Under the pieces are notes generated by a model. The model ran no database searches, was not told the origin of the DNA, and saw only the letters and a program-made list of their open reading frames with translations. The translations under genes were made by a program, and so were the position numbers. A DNA stretch of 44,451 bases from Verrucomicrobiota bacterium (GTDB taxonomy: Bacteria > Verrucomicrobiota > Verrucomicrobiia > Limisphaerales > UBA9464), in assembly GCA_016871805.1 (NCBI GenBank), contig VHCG01000031.1, positions 1-44,451 of the forward strand, read 5' to 3'. Of this stretch, positions 11,721-20,770 are shown in pieces; the first letter of the stretch is position 1; each line of letters opens with the position of its first letter.

Positions 11721-12743
11721 TCACCGGGTGGAAGCCCGACGAAGCCGGTCCCGGATACCGGCCCATACGGGTGTCTCCGGAAGGGATTCCACCACGATGC
11801 AGGCGACACCCATCTCGTCACACCGATGCAGCTCCGCATAGAGGGCCCGGGCAAAGGCCTCGGCGTCGTCTGGGATGAGCATCACATGGGGGAAACGTCC
11901 GCCCATTGGGATGCGGGTGTGGGCGATGATGCAGGACCGGTCGGGGTCGATGCCCTCCGACTCCATCAGGCGTTCCAGCCCAGTCTCATCCTGCCACGAC
12001 CGAACCACCAAGCGGGCCTGTGGTAAGTAGTGGCGATCGAGCTGACCCGGACTGCGGAGAATGCCGTCCCGGGGCGCTGCCTGTCCGGAGCCCGGCTCCG
12101 GTTTTCCAGCGGCAACCGCGGCGTGAAGTGCCGTCTCGGTGATCATCCCGGGCCTCAGGATCAAAGGGAAGGTGCCGGTGACATCGACCACCGTGCTTTC
12201 GATACCCACGTTGCAGTTTCCCCCGTCCACGATGAGGGGCAGGGATCCACCCAGCTGGGCGACCACATGGGCGGCGTTGGTGGGGGAGAGTCGATTGGCC
12301 AGATTCGCGCTGGGTGCCGCCAATGGAAATCCGCAGGCCCGAATGACGCCCTGCATGAACGGATGCTGGGGCCATCGGATGCCGACGGTTGGTCCTCCCG
12401 CGGTCACGATGTCAGGCACACGGTTGGACCGTGGCATGACGAGCGTGAGGGGGCCGGGCCAGAACGCGGACCCGAGTGCGTCGGCCATCGCCGGCCATCG
12501 CGAGGTGCAGGCTCGGGCCATCTCGGCAGAGGCGACGTGGACGATGATCGGATTGTGGGCCGGGCGACCCTTCAGAGCGTAGATCCGGGCCACCGCCTCG
12601 GGGTCGAAGGCGTTGGCGGCGAGGCCGTAGACCGTCTCGGTCGGCGCTCCGATGACCCCGCCCGAACGGAGCACGTCAGCGGCTCGTTCGATCGCGGTGG
12701 CGAGAAGGGCTGGTGTATGGGTCTGGAGGATCTCGGCGGCCAT
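11721..12743 (-). CDS. sua5: L-threonylcarbamoyladenylate synthase, Sua5 type
   Basis: Makes threonylcarbamoyl-AMP from threonine, bicarbonate and ATP, the first step of the t6A37 modification of ANN-decoding tRNAs; the TsaD complex completes it. The N-terminal YrdC domain covers residues 1-205, with G-A-P-T-E-T-V-Y-G-L-A, K-G-R-P-A-H-N-P, A-P-S-A-N-L-A-N and G-I-E-S-T-V-V-D. A linker and a Sua5 C-terminal domain (about 225-340) follow, so this is the long Sua5 form rather than the short TsaC. At 340 residues it has the normal length. The linker (about 215-230) is rich in P, G and A. No other t6A gene is nearby. Confidence 0.92.
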   Translation of the reverse strand: MAAEILQTHTPALLATAIERAADVLRSGGVIGAPTETVYGLAANAFDPEAVARIYALKGRPAHNPIIVHVASAEMARACTSRWPAMADALGSAFWPGPLTLVMPRSNRVPDIVTAGGPTVGIRWPQHPFMQGVIRACGFPLAAPSANLANRLSPTNAAHVVAQLGGSLPLIVDGGNCNVGIESTVVDVTGTFPLILRPGMITETALHAAVAAGKPEPGSGQAAPRDGILRSPGQLDRHYLPQARLVVRSWQDETGLERLMESEGIDPDRSCIIAHTRIPMGGRFPHVMLIPDDAEAFARALYAELHRCDEMGVACIVVESLPETPVWAGIRDRLRRASTR

Positions 12744-12778
12744 CCGGCGACAGCGTGAATCACCTCAGAGCGGGGGCA

Positions 12779-12810
12779 AGGATCGAAGAGCGACAGGATC
12801 GAAGAGCAGC
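12779..12810. repeat. Short tandem repeat, two copies of 16 bases
   Basis: AGGATCGAAGAGCGAC at 12779-12794 is followed directly by AGGATCGAAGAGCAGC at 12795-12810. It lies in the 184-base space between Sua5 and the DUF1501 gene, in the region expected to hold the Sua5 promoter. It could be a simple duplication or a pair of binding sites; nothing here decides. Confidence 0.5.
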
Positions 12811-12927
12811 GCGTGGAGAGCTAAGGGTAACACGAGAGCGGTGGGTGGTTCAGGACGTTTCCTCACCCGCCCATGGAAGCCTTCGGTTTCCCAAACTCAT
12901 CTTCGGCCTTGGCTTTTCGTCCAGCGT

Positions 12928-14397
12928 TCATGCGAGAACCTCGCGGATCACCTCACCCTCGACATTCGTCAATCGGCGCTCGATGCCGTTGTGTTCGAAG
13001 GTCAGCTGGGTGTGGTCAAGGCCGAGAATGTGGAGGATCGTGGCGTTGAGATCGTAGAGGGGATGGATGTCCTGGATCGCGCGTTGCCCGAGCTCATCGG
13101 TCACTCCATGGCTCACCCCGGGTTTCACCCCGGCCCCTGTCATCCAGCAGGTGAACCCGTCGGGATTGTGGTCCCGCCCCTGGGCTCCCTTCTGGAAGAA
13201 GGGCATGCGTCCGAACTCGGTACACCAGACCACGAGGGTGTCCTCGAGAAGTCCCCGCTGCCGGAGGTCGCGGATTAGGGCGGCGGTCGGTTGGTCGAGG
13301 ATGTACCCGTGCCTGTCGTACTGCTCCTTGAGCTGGTTGTGACCGTCCCAGTTGAGCGCCCCTCCGCTGGCGTAGGCCCCATTGAACAGCTGGACGAAGC
13401 GAACGCCGCATTCGAGGAGGCGTCGCGCGAGGATGCAATTGCGGGCAAAGCCGGCGCGGATCGGGTTCTGGGTGTCGTCCGCCCCGTAGCTCCGCAGCAC
13501 ATGGGCCGGTTCATTTGAGAGATCGCTGACCTCCGGCATGCTCAGCTGCATGCGGGCCGCCAGTTCGTAGCTGGCGATCCGTGCGGCGAGCCGCTGGTCT
13601 CCAGGGTGTTGTTGGAGGTGCCGGGCGTTCATCCGCTGGAGCATCGATCGCGCGGAGCGGTCCGCCGAGGGGGAGATACCGGGTGCCGCGAGATGTCGGA
13701 TCGGATTCTGCGCGCTGAAGGGGGTTCCTTGGAAGGCGGCGGGCAGGAATCCCGGTCCCCAGTTGTTCGATCCGTTCTGGGGCACACCCCGGGGATCGAG
13801 GATGGAGACGAAGGCAGGGAGATTTTGGTTCTCGCTACCAAGGGCGTAACTGACCCAGGAGCCCAGGCTTGGGAAGCCGTCCAGAACGAACCCCGTGGAG
13901 AGGAAGTTCTCGGCGGGTCCGTGCGTGTTGCTTTTGCTGGTGAGGGAGTGGATGAACGCGATGTCGTCGGTCAGCTCCGCCAGGTTTGGGATGAGATCCG
14001 AAACCCACTTCCCGGTCTGGCCCCGGGGACGGAATGCGTACTGGGGTCTGGCCAGATTTCCTGCCGGTCCCTGGAAGGTGACCGAGGGGCCCCCGGGGAG
14101 TGGCTTGTCGTGCCACTTCATCAGCTCCGGCTTGTAGTCCCATGTCTCCAGCTGGCTAACCGCGCCGGCGCAGAAGATGACCAGGACGTTTCGGGCGCGG
14201 GCTGGGTGATGGGGGCTGCGGGGGGCGTAGGGATTTGAGGGATCTATCTCAGGTCGGCTGGCTGCAAGGAGCCCGTGGGTGCCCAGAAGGTGGGTGAGAG
14301 CCACCGACCCGAGGGCGGTGGCGCTCCCGTTCAAAAACCGTCTCCGGTCCAGCAGATGCCGGCCGTGCGGGGAAAGGTGTTCGGCCGACGGATTCAT
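12928..14397 (-). CDS. DUF1501 protein (sulfatase-like fold, Tat-exported)
   Basis: A 489-residue DUF1501 protein, a family related in fold to the alkaline phosphatase/sulfatase superfamily and abundant in Planctomycetota and Verrucomicrobiota. A twin-arginine motif (R-R-R-F-L-N-G) near residue 18, followed by a hydrophobic stretch, predicts Tat export. Markers include [23 protein letters not shown] and G-R-D-H-N-P-D-G-F near residue 400, with His/Asp that could bind metal. Its start overlaps the end of the DUF1549/DUF1553 gene by four bases (ATGA at 14394-14397), so it is translationally coupled to it. The biochemical role is unproven; such pairs are often discussed as polysaccharide-related, but I cannot derive a substrate. 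Confidence 0.88.
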   Translation of the reverse strand: MNPSAEHLSPHGRHLLDRRRFLNGSATALGSVALTHLLGTHGLLAASRPEIDPSNPYAPRSPHHPARARNVLVIFCAGAVSQLETWDYKPELMKWHDKPLPGGPSVTFQGPAGNLARPQYAFRPRGQTGKWVSDLIPNLAELTDDIAFIHSLTSKSNTHGPAENFLSTGFVLDGFPSLGSWVSYALGSENQNLPAFVSILDPRGVPQNGSNNWGPGFLPAAFQGTPFSAQNPIRHLAAPGISPSADRSARSMLQRMNARHLQQHPGDQRLAARIASYELAARMQLSMPEVSDLSNEPAHVLRSYGADDTQNPIRAGFARNCILARRLLECGVRFVQLFNGAYASGGALNWDGHNQLKEQYDRHGYILDQPTAALIRDLRQRGLLEDTLVVWCTEFGRMPFFQKGAQGRDHNPDGFTCWMTGAGVKPGVSHGVTDELGQRAIQDIHPLYDLNATILHILGLDHTQLTFEHNGIERRLTNVEGEVIREVLA

Positions 14398-16946
14398 GGC
14401 AGGAAGAGAAATTCGTTGGAATTGAACAGCACGCGGCAGAGCATCGGCAGTCCGTGGTCGTGGATGAGCGGGAGGACCTCGGCCAGCTCTTCGGGGGATG
14501 GGTCGCGTCCGAGGGCAAGTCCATAGGCCCGCCGGATCTGGGCCTCGGGATCGGCGCCCACCTCGCGGATCACCCGGGCGGCAAAGGCCTCTGCCCGCTC
14601 GAGGGTGAAACGGCTGTTGAACAGGTTGAGAGCCTGGATGGGCGTCATGCTTTCCCGTCGTCGCGCCGTGCTCTGTCCGGCATCCGGGCAGTCGAACGCA
14701 CCGAACACCGCCTCGCGTTCCCGTCGGACCTTGTGGGCATAGATCATCCGACGCAGGCCCTCAGGTCCAAAAGTCTCCACCGGAATAAACCCAGTGAGCC
14801 CACCCCGGTTGTTGAAGAGGTCAAATCCTCGTCCGTACATGCGGAGATCGAGTTCACCACTGACCGCCAGCATCGAGTCCCGGATCGGTTCCGAATCCAG
14901 GCGTCGCGATGGGAATCGCCAGAGCCACCGCGCTTCGGCATCGATGTCAGTCGCCGCAGTCCCCGACGTCGCGCCCTTTTGGATCGAAGCGTCCTGACGG
15001 TATGTCGACGACAGAACGAGGAGTCGGTGGAGGTGTTTCGTGGAGCCGCCCGAACGGAGGAATTCCAAGGCGAGCCAGTCGAGCAGCTCGGGATGGGTGG
15101 GCCTCGACCCGTTGACACCGAAGTCGCTCGCGGTGTCCACGAGGCCAAGTCCGAAATGTCCCTGCCAGATGCGGTTGGCCATGACCCGTGCGACGAGGGG
15201 GTTCGAGGGGCTGGTGAGCCAGTCCGCAAGGGCCTGGCGTCGATCCTGTTCACTGGTGATCGGGGGGAGGTCGAACCGCCCAAGGGCTGGCAACGGTACA
15301 GGAGCAACCTCGTCCTTGGGCTGTTCCGGGTCCCCACGATGCAGCACCCGGATGACATCGGGGTTCCGGAACCGACCGGCGAATGCGAGTCGCTCATTGG
15401 CCCCTTCCCGGATCGCCTTCTCCAGGGACTGTCGCTCGTCGACCAGGGGCTTGGCCTTCGTGGCGACGTCCGGGCTCAGGTCCTGGATTGAGACGGGAGG
15501 CCGGAGATCCGATGTGGTGCCGGTCTGGCGATCCGTGGCGTCAGCCACACGTCTCCAGGTTCCGTCCCTCTGTTCCACCTCGATCACATAGTTCGTGGCG
15601 ATGCGATCGCTGAACTCCCCAGTCCGATCCCGTCCCCAGACCACGCGATCGAAGGTCCTTTCACCGGGAAACTCCAGGAGGACCCAGCCGCGTCCAAGCT
15701 CGTTTGACATCCAGCTGCTCGAGTTGCCGGTGCGTCCGTCGTTCAGGAAGGCGAGATCGTGTCGATCGACCACCCGGGTCTCCCCGGACGAAGTGACCTG
15801 CGTCCCCGCGGAGGCGAGGGCGATGTTGGTTCCTCGGGCATCAAGGATCTCCAACTCGTCGATGCAGGGTTCGAGGTTGCTGGTGGCCTGGATGGAGAAG
15901 CGCAGCCTCCGGGTGGTTGCTGCCGGGAAATGGTCGATGTTCGACCGGGTGTTGATGGCGGGGCGCCTTGTTTTTCCCGCCGAATGGTTCCCTTTCGGAT
16001 CCGGGCACGCCAAGGGTGCAAGACTCCCGAGGTCGTGGTCGATTTGGGCAAGGCGGGTCTTCTGATCGATCTCCCGGCGACGGCTTTCGTCCTGAAGCGG
16101 TCCCCGCATTTCGCGGTCCTCGTAGTCCACACCGGCGACGAAAGCCTGGAGGGCGTAATAATCGCGGCTGGCGATGGGGTCGGATTTGTGGTCGTGACAT
16201 CGGGCGCATCCCACACTCAGCGCAAGGAAGGTCTGCCCCACGTTGACAACGATCTCGTCAACGGCGTCCTGGCGCGCGAGGCGCTTGGAGACGTCATCGG
16301 CCCCAATCTGGCCGGGCAGCAGGACGGACGCCGTGATCAGGAATCCGGTCGCCGCGTCCGCGCCGATCCGGTCCCCGACAATCTGCTCCTCGACGAACCG
16401 GGGGTAGGGTGTGTCGGCGTTGAAGGAACGCACGACGTGGTCCCGATAGGGCCAGGCGTACGGCCGCTCGGTGTTGACCTCGAAGCCGTGGGTGTCTGCG
16501 TAGCGCACAACATCGAGCCAATGCTGCCCCCATCGTTCCCCGTGGCGAGGAGAGGCCAGGAGGGAGTCCACGACATGGGCATGGGCGTCGGGCGAAGGAT
16601 CCGACTCGAATCGAATCACCTCTTCTGGAGATGGGGGCAGCCCGACCAGGTCGAAATGGACCCGGCGGATCCAATCCCGTCGTGAGGCCTCCGGGTTGGG
16701 CTGGAGCCCGGAATGCTCCAGTCGGTCCAGGATGAAGGCATCGACCGGGTTGCGGACCCACAGGGCGTTGCGGGGCGCCGGGACGGTCTGGGTCCTGGGG
16801 GGCTGGAACGACCAGTGGTCCCGGGCGGGCGTCGCAGCCGTCGCGCCCATGGCCAGCATCCCAACAAGGAGGGGGGTCGGGGTCCAGTTTCGGAACGTGA
16901 CACCACGCGGGACCTTTTCTGCCGAATCTGGGGCGTCAGAGTTCAT
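14394..16946 (-). CDS. DUF1549 / DUF1553 (PSD1-type) protein without the N-terminal cytochrome domain
   Basis: Domains in order: a hydrophobic signal or anchor near residues 25-40; DUF1549 from about 55 to 260 ([23 protein letters not shown], and C-A-R-C-H-D-H-K near 247); a beta-rich, discoidin-like insert (about 340-500) with [12 protein letters not shown] and [10 protein letters not shown]; and DUF1553 (about 600-850) with [14 protein letters not shown]. The CxxCH-bearing PSCyt1 domain that often precedes DUF1549 is absent here but present in the second locus. I prefer ATG 16946 over ATG 17000, because a candidate promoter would place the transcript start near 16995. The 850-residue product is probably exported. 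First gene of a two-gene operon with DUF1501. Confidence 0.85.
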   Translation of the reverse strand: MNSDAPDSAEKVPRGVTFRNWTPTPLLVGMLAMGATAATPARDHWSFQPPRTQTVPAPRNALWVRNPVDAFILDRLEHSGLQPNPEASRRDWIRRVHFDLVGLPPSPEEVIRFESDPSPDAHAHVVDSLLASPRHGERWGQHWLDVVRYADTHGFEVNTERPYAWPYRDHVVRSFNADTPYPRFVEEQIVGDRIGADAATGFLITASVLLPGQIGADDVSKRLARQDAVDEIVVNVGQTFLALSVGCARCHDHKSDPIASRDYYALQAFVAGVDYEDREMRGPLQDESRRREIDQKTRLAQIDHDLGSLAPLACPDPKGNHSAGKTRRPAINTRSNIDHFPAATTRRLRFSIQATSNLEPCIDELEILDARGTNIALASAGTQVTSSGETRVVDRHDLAFLNDGRTGNSSSWMSNELGRGWVLLEFPGERTFDRVVWGRDRTGEFSDRIATNYVIEVEQRDGTWRRVADATDRQTGTTSDLRPPVSIQDLSPDVATKAKPLVDERQSLEKAIREGANERLAFAGRFRNPDVIRVLHRGDPEQPKDEVAPVPLPALGRFDLPPITSEQDRRQALADWLTSPSNPLVARVMANRIWQGHFGLGLVDTASDFGVNGSRPTHPELLDWLALEFLRSGGSTKHLHRLLVLSSTYRQDASIQKGATSGTAATDIDAEARWLWRFPSRRLDSEPIRDSMLAVSGELDLRMYGRGFDLFNNRGGLTGFIPVETFGPEGLRRMIYAHKVRREREAVFGAFDCPDAGQSTARRRESMTPIQALNLFNSRFTLERAEAFAARVIREVGADPEAQIRRAYGLALGRDPSPEELAEVLPLIHDHGLPMLCRVLFNSNEFLFLP

Positions 16947-17001
16947 GGGTTCTTGGGAATGTTGGCTATGTGACCGTTGTCCTGATGGGGAGACCCGCAT
17001 A

Positions 17002-17030
17002 ACAATATTTTATCGCAAGCCTTGACCCAA
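17002..17030 (-). promoter_or_regulatory. Candidate promoter for the DUF1549/DUF1553-DUF1501 operon
   Basis: Read on the minus strand, TTGGGT (17025-17030) and TATTGT (17002-17007) are separated by 17 bases, matching sigma-70 hexamers at 3 and 4 of 6 positions. The -35 overlaps that of a candidate plus-strand promoter, so the two would compete for polymerase. Weak on sequence alone. Confidence 0.3.
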
Positions 17031-17049
17031 GAGAGTTCCCCACTAATGT
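17022..17049 (+). promoter_or_regulatory. Candidate promoter for the structured RNA / leader
   Basis: TTGACC at 17022-17027 (5 of 6) and TAATGT at 17044-17049 (3 of 6) have a 16-base spacer. A start near 17056 would place the following stem, hairpins and terminator in a transcript of about 178 bases. Confidence 0.35.
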
Positions 17050-17055
17050 GATCGC

Positions 17056-17233
17056 GCCTGAGACGGTGTAGGATAAAGATTTCGGGTGTCGCCAGACGGC
17101 TGGCGGTGTCCCACACAGTTTCCTGTCCGGCGTAGTTCACCGGGCAGGAATTTCTACATAATCCTACTGAACCTATTCTGAAAATTCCCCCGGGCGGACG
17201 GTCATCCTCTGACTGCCGCCCGGGTTTATTTTT
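17056..17233 (+). ncRNA. Candidate structured RNA or cis-regulatory leader (three-way junction plus terminator)
   Basis: Four helices can be drawn by eye. P1 is GTAGGAT (17068-17074) with ATCCTAC (17161-17167), 7 bp. It encloses P2, CGCCAG (17090-17095) with CTGGCG (17100-17105), and P3, TTCCTGTCCGG (17120-17130) with CCGGGCAGGAA (17140-17150), 11 bp with one G-U, making a three-way junction. A terminator follows at 17189-17233. The 3' arm of the terminator (GCCCGG, 17218-17223) could instead pair with CCGGGC (17140-17145) of P3, so an antiterminator form is possible. It matches no riboswitch consensus I know. It may be a free small RNA or an attenuated leader of the gene starting at 17390. 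Extent is set from the candidate promoter and terminator. Confidence 0.45.
17189..17233 (+). terminator. Intrinsic terminator inside the leader
   Basis: CCCGGGCGG (17189-17197) pairs perfectly with CCGCCCGGG (17216-17224). The loop holds a further GTCA/TGAC helix, and TTTATTTTT follows at once. No plus-strand gene ends just upstream, since the neighbour on the left is transcribed away. It therefore terminates an RNA born in this intergenic region. The next coding start is 156 bases downstream. Confidence 0.85.
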
Positions 17234-17389
17234 GTCCGGGACCGGTTGCGCCGATCGAACGCAAATTCCTGGCTTACAAAAGGGTATCAGGACTTGACGC
17301 ACAGCCTTACTGACTTGGGGGCTTTCATCACCAAAGTAGCTGGCTTCCCACTGGCTAGATCGTCGAGCCTATGTTTGATTCGAGAAGGC

Positions 17390-18787
17390 ATGAGTGAGCA
17401 AATCGACACCCACCAGAAAGCGCTCCAGATCAATCTCGACAGCACCAAGTACGGCGTGTTTGCCGAAATTGGCGCAGGTCAGGAGGTGGCCCGCTGGTTC
17501 TTCAGGGCAGGGGGGGCGAGCGGCACGATCGCCAAGAGCATCTCCGCCTACGATATGGTCGTGAGCGATGCCATCTACGGCACGGCCTCCCGCTACGTGA
17601 GCCAGGAGCGTCTCGAGGCGATGTTGGATCGAGAGTACGAACTGCTTGTGGAGCGGCTGGCTTCGACCCGCGGACAGAATACCCGGTTCTTTATATTCGC
17701 GGACACGGTGGCCGCCCGCAGCTTCAAGCGCCGCGACGAGACCCATGGTTGGATGGGTATCCGGTTCCAGATCGAGCCGGGTGCCGAGCCAAGCGACATC
17801 ATCATGCACGTCCGCATGTGGGATCGGGAGAATCTCCAGCAGCAGGAGGCCCTTGGAATCCTAGGCGTGAACCTTATCCATGCGGCCCTCTACCAGCACT
17901 CGAATCCCCAGGCGGTGATCAACGCGCTTCTGGACAACCTGTCCATCAACCGCATCGAGGTCGACATGATCAAGTTCCGCGGCCCGCAGTTCGCGAAGGT
18001 CGACAACCGCCTCATCGCCCTGCAGCTCGTGGAGCGCGGATTGACCAACGCGGCGATGTTCATGCCGTCAGGGGAACTGGTGCAGCCAGCCGATGCCCTG
18101 CACAAGAAGTGCATCCTGGTCGAACGGGGATCCTTCCGCCCCATCACCCGGGTCACGGCCGACATGCTCACACGCGCCAAGGCCCAGATGGTCCAGGATC
18201 CCAATGTATCGGATCAGGATCTCCTCGTGATGGTCGAGATGACCCTCAAGAATCTCAATGTGGAGGGGAAGATCGATCATCAGGACTTCCTCGACCGTGT
18301 GGATCTCCTGCGGACCCTCGGCACCCCGGTGCTCATCTCGAACTACGCGGAGTTCTTCCGCCTCGCGGGCTACCTCTTCCGCTACACCAAACTGCCGGTG
18401 GGTATCGTCATGGGTGTCCCGACGCTCCGGGACTTGTTCGACGAGAAGTACTACGGGGAGCTCGATGGCGGCATCCTCGAGTCGTTTGGTCGACTGTTCC
18501 GCAACCAGCTGAAGGTCTACTGCTACCCTCTCAAGGATGCCCGGAGCGGCGCCATCATCACTGCGGGCAACCTTCAGGTCTCACCCCACCTGCAGCACCT
18601 GTACGACTACCTCTTTCAGAACAAGTTCATCGAGCAGCTCCGGGACATCGACGAGTCGATCATGAGCATCTTCAGCCGCGATGCGCTGAAGGAGATCCAG
18701 TCGAACACCCCGGGCTGGGAAACGAAGCTGCCCGCGCAGATCGCCGAAATGATCAAGGAGCGGAAGCTCCTTGGGTTCAAGGGCTGA
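17390..18787 (+). CDS. Conserved protein of unknown function, 465 residues
   Basis: The N-terminus contains F-A-E-I-G-A-G-Q-E-V-A-R-W-F-F and G-T-I-A-K-S-I-S-A-Y-D-M, which I recognise from a family found across Bacteroidota, Verrucomicrobiota and other phyla that database entries sometimes label TonB-dependent receptor, wrongly as far as I can judge: there is no signal peptide, plug or beta-barrel composition. The sequence looks cytoplasmic and soluble, with no membrane segments. Other blocks are V-N-L-I-H-A, R-G-S-F-R-P-I-T and an ending K-L-L-G-F-K-G. ATG 17390 is chosen because the family motif begins shortly after it; AGAAGG lies unusually close to it. The preceding 330 bases carry the structured RNA candidate. 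Its 3' end overlaps the convergent YihY-type gene by 11 bases. Confidence 0.8.
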   Translation: MSEQIDTHQKALQINLDSTKYGVFAEIGAGQEVARWFFRAGGASGTIAKSISAYDMVVSDAIYGTASRYVSQERLEAMLDREYELLVERLASTRGQNTRFFIFADTVAARSFKRRDETHGWMGIRFQIEPGAEPSDIIMHVRMWDRENLQQQEALGILGVNLIHAALYQHSNPQAVINALLDNLSINRIEVDMIKFRGPQFAKVDNRLIALQLVERGLTNAAMFMPSGELVQPADALHKKCILVERGSFRPITRVTADMLTRAKAQMVQDPNVSDQDLLVMVEMTLKNLNVEGKIDHQDFLDRVDLLRTLGTPVLISNYAEFFRLAGYLFRYTKLPVGIVMGVPTLRDLFDEKYYGELDGGILESFGRLFRNQLKVYCYPLKDARSGAIITAGNLQVSPHLQHLYDYLFQNKFIEQLRDIDESIMSIFSRDALKEIQSNTPGWETKLPAQIAEMIKERKLLGFKG

Positions 18788-20198
18788 TCCGCGAGGACGC
18801 GTCGGCTGTCGACCGGGACAGATCCGCAAGAGTGACGAGCGACGATTTCGCCTCGGCGGCCACGTTGATCGTTCTGAGGGCCTGGCTTACCACGCTGCGC
18901 TCGGGGTCGGGGGTGGTGGCGAGATCCGATCCGGAGCCACACCGCAGGGCCTGGAGGACGTCTCGAACCGAGATCTGGTCAAGCGGCCTGGAGGGCAGAT
19001 ACGACGCTTCCGGACCCCGTGTCTCGGTGATGAGCTGGGCCTGATTGAGGAGACGCAGGAGCTCCGTGGTGAGGTTCGGGGGGATGCCAAGCTCCTCCGA
19101 CAGTCTGGTGGCGGTTGCGGCGGGGCGGCCGAGGGTGAACCCCCCTGCGATGCGGGTCATGAGCCGGAGTCCGGCAAATTCCCGGGCCTGCTGGTGCACG
19201 CGGCCCGCCACCCGTTCCTGGAGGTAGGCCTTCCGGTTCTGGTACACGTAGGCCACCTGGGCCCCGAGCAGGACAATCATCCAGGTGAAGTAGACCCCGA
19301 ACAGGAAGATGGGTAGGGCTCCGAGGCTTCCATAGATCGCGTTGTAGGCGAGGACCTTGGAGTGGTACAGGGACGACAGCTGGTTGTTCAGGGTCCAGAG
19401 GGCCGAGGCGAAGGCACCACCAACGAGCGCCGCGCGCCATTGGACCCGTGTGTTGGGCATCCAGAGGTAGAGCGCACCGAAGGCGAGGGCCATGAGGATC
19501 GGCGAGATGAAGACCGTCAGCGACAGGATCCACTGCCCCACCACGTGGCCTTGCAGAGCCGAGCTGTTGTCGCCGACGAGGGAGAGGATCTTGGCGCCCT
19601 TGGTCACGAGCAGCACCGCCGGACCGAGCGTGATCACGGCCCAGTAGAAGACGATGCTCATTAGCAGCGACCGTCCCTTGGGCACGCCCCAGATGTCGTT
19701 GAACGCCACCTCGATGGTCCGGAGCAGGCCGATGGCGACAACAATCAGTCCGGCCGCCGCCGTAGCGGTGATGCCACCCAGGTGGATGCGTTCGACGAAG
19801 CCGACGATCCTGTCCGCAACCTCGGCCCGCTGGGCCTGTCCCCCCTCTCCGGAAAGGCCAATGGTCGGCGCGGCACGGATCACCCCCTCCTCGATCCAGG
19901 CCACGAGGGTTGCCCGGCGTTCGCCCTCCTTTCGGGGCAGGAACAGTGTCGCAACGCTCAACGAGATGGCGAGCAGCGGTACCAGGGCCAGGAGTGTTGT
20001 ATAGGCGAGTGAGGCGGCACGGACAGGGCCCCGGTTTTTAAGGAACATCTGGCCCACCAGGATCCAGAAGTGGGCGAACCGCTGGGGCCAGTCCAGCCGA
20101 CCCTCCGCCTCGGCGACGGCATCGTCGTTGATCAGGGTCTGGACCTGTTCGTGGAGGCGGTTCAGGGGACTCGTCTGGCGCGGTTCGGGCTGGCCCAT
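18777..20198 (-). CDS. YihY/BrkB-family (UPF0761) inner-membrane protein
   Basis: After about 50 residues comes the family signature (R-A-A-S-L-A-Y-T-T-L-L-A-L-V-P-L-L-A), followed by several strongly hydrophobic segments (for example V-V-A-I-G-L-L and I-L-M-A-L-A-F-G-A-L-Y-L-W). This matches the YihY/BrkB fold, with about six transmembrane helices and no certain function; the old ribonuclease BN name is considered wrong. The last ~120 residues form a soluble, winged-helix-like extension (T-R-L-S-E-E-L-G-I-P, then L-L-N-Q-A-Q-L-I). ATG 20198 is preferred to an in-frame TTG at 20240. The stop overlaps the convergent gene by 11 bases. The start is 59 bases from the divergent mogA-like gene. Length is 473 residues. 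Confidence 0.85.
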   Translation of the reverse strand: MGQPEPRQTSPLNRLHEQVQTLINDDAVAEAEGRLDWPQRFAHFWILVGQMFLKNRGPVRAASLAYTTLLALVPLLAISLSVATLFLPRKEGERRATLVAWIEEGVIRAAPTIGLSGEGGQAQRAEVADRIVGFVERIHLGGITATAAAGLIVVAIGLLRTIEVAFNDIWGVPKGRSLLMSIVFYWAVITLGPAVLLVTKGAKILSLVGDNSSALQGHVVGQWILSLTVFISPILMALAFGALYLWMPNTRVQWRAALVGGAFASALWTLNNQLSSLYHSKVLAYNAIYGSLGALPIFLFGVYFTWMIVLLGAQVAYVYQNRKAYLQERVAGRVHQQAREFAGLRLMTRIAGGFTLGRPAATATRLSEELGIPPNLTTELLRLLNQAQLITETRGPEASYLPSRPLDQISVRDVLQALRCGSGSDLATTPDPERSVVSQALRTINVAAEAKSSLVTLADLSRSTADASSRISP

Positions 20199-20257
20199 GG
20201 CAGTGAGGGTATTGCGCGGGACTGGAGCTTCAACGTCCAACCTGACAGCCTGACCCC

Positions 20258-20740
20258 ATGCAGATCACTTGTGCCCTCGTGACCATCTCGGATCGTGCCT
20301 CCCGGGGTGAGTATGAGGATCTTGGAGGGCCGGCACTTCGGGACGAGGCCCAGCGTCTGGGGTGGAAGGTGGTCGGGGAGTCGATGGTGCCGGACGACAT
20401 CCGTCAGATTCAGAGAGCCATCCGGGAGCAGATCGCGAGGGGTGCCCAGCTGGTGCTGACTACCGGAGGCACGGGCGTGGCTCCGAGGGATGTGACCCCG
20501 GAGGCGGTCCTTGAGATCGCCGACCGCGAGATCCCCGGGTTCGGGGAAGCGATGCGCATGAGGTCGCTCGCGATCACCCCCAACGCCATCCTGTCGAGAG
20601 GACTCGCCGCGTCGGTCGATCGCACCCTCGTGATCTGTCTTCCGGGAAAGCCGGCCGGTGCTGTCGAGTGTCTGGGATTCGTGGTCGGGGCCGTGCCCCA
20701 TTGCGTGAAGGTGCTTCAGCAGGTGCCGACCAGCTGTTGA
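20258..20740 (+). CDS. mogA: MogA/MoaB-type molybdenum cofactor biosynthesis protein
   Basis: The enzyme adenylylates molybdopterin before molybdate insertion. The 160-residue single domain carries the family pattern T-I-S-D-R-A-S-R-G-E-Y-E-D-L-G-G-P near residue 10, T-T-G-G-T-G-V-A-P-R-D-V-T-P-E near 70 (the MPT-binding loop), I-P-G-F-G-E-A-M-R and L-P-G-K-P-A-G-A-V-E-C near 133. The R-D-V-T-P-E block is typical of MogA rather than the MoeA domain, but MoaB paralogues look alike, so the symbol is provisional. No other molybdopterin gene is in view. It is divergent from YihY and convergent with the nucleosidase gene, so it appears to be transcribed alone. Confidence 0.88.
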   Translation: MQITCALVTISDRASRGEYEDLGGPALRDEAQRLGWKVVGESMVPDDIRQIQRAIREQIARGAQLVLTTGGTGVAPRDVTPEAVLEIADREIPGFGEAMRMRSLAITPNAILSRGLAASVDRTLVICLPGKPAGAVECLGFVVGAVPHCVKVLQQVPTSC

Positions 20741-20770
20741 GGATGCCCGCACGCGGCTCCTCTGCCTCCG

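Noticed and set aside
17058..17064. CTGAGA, a motif of the TPP riboswitch, in the leader
   Set aside because: The other conserved TPP blocks (for example ACCTGA and GCGTAGGGA) are missing.
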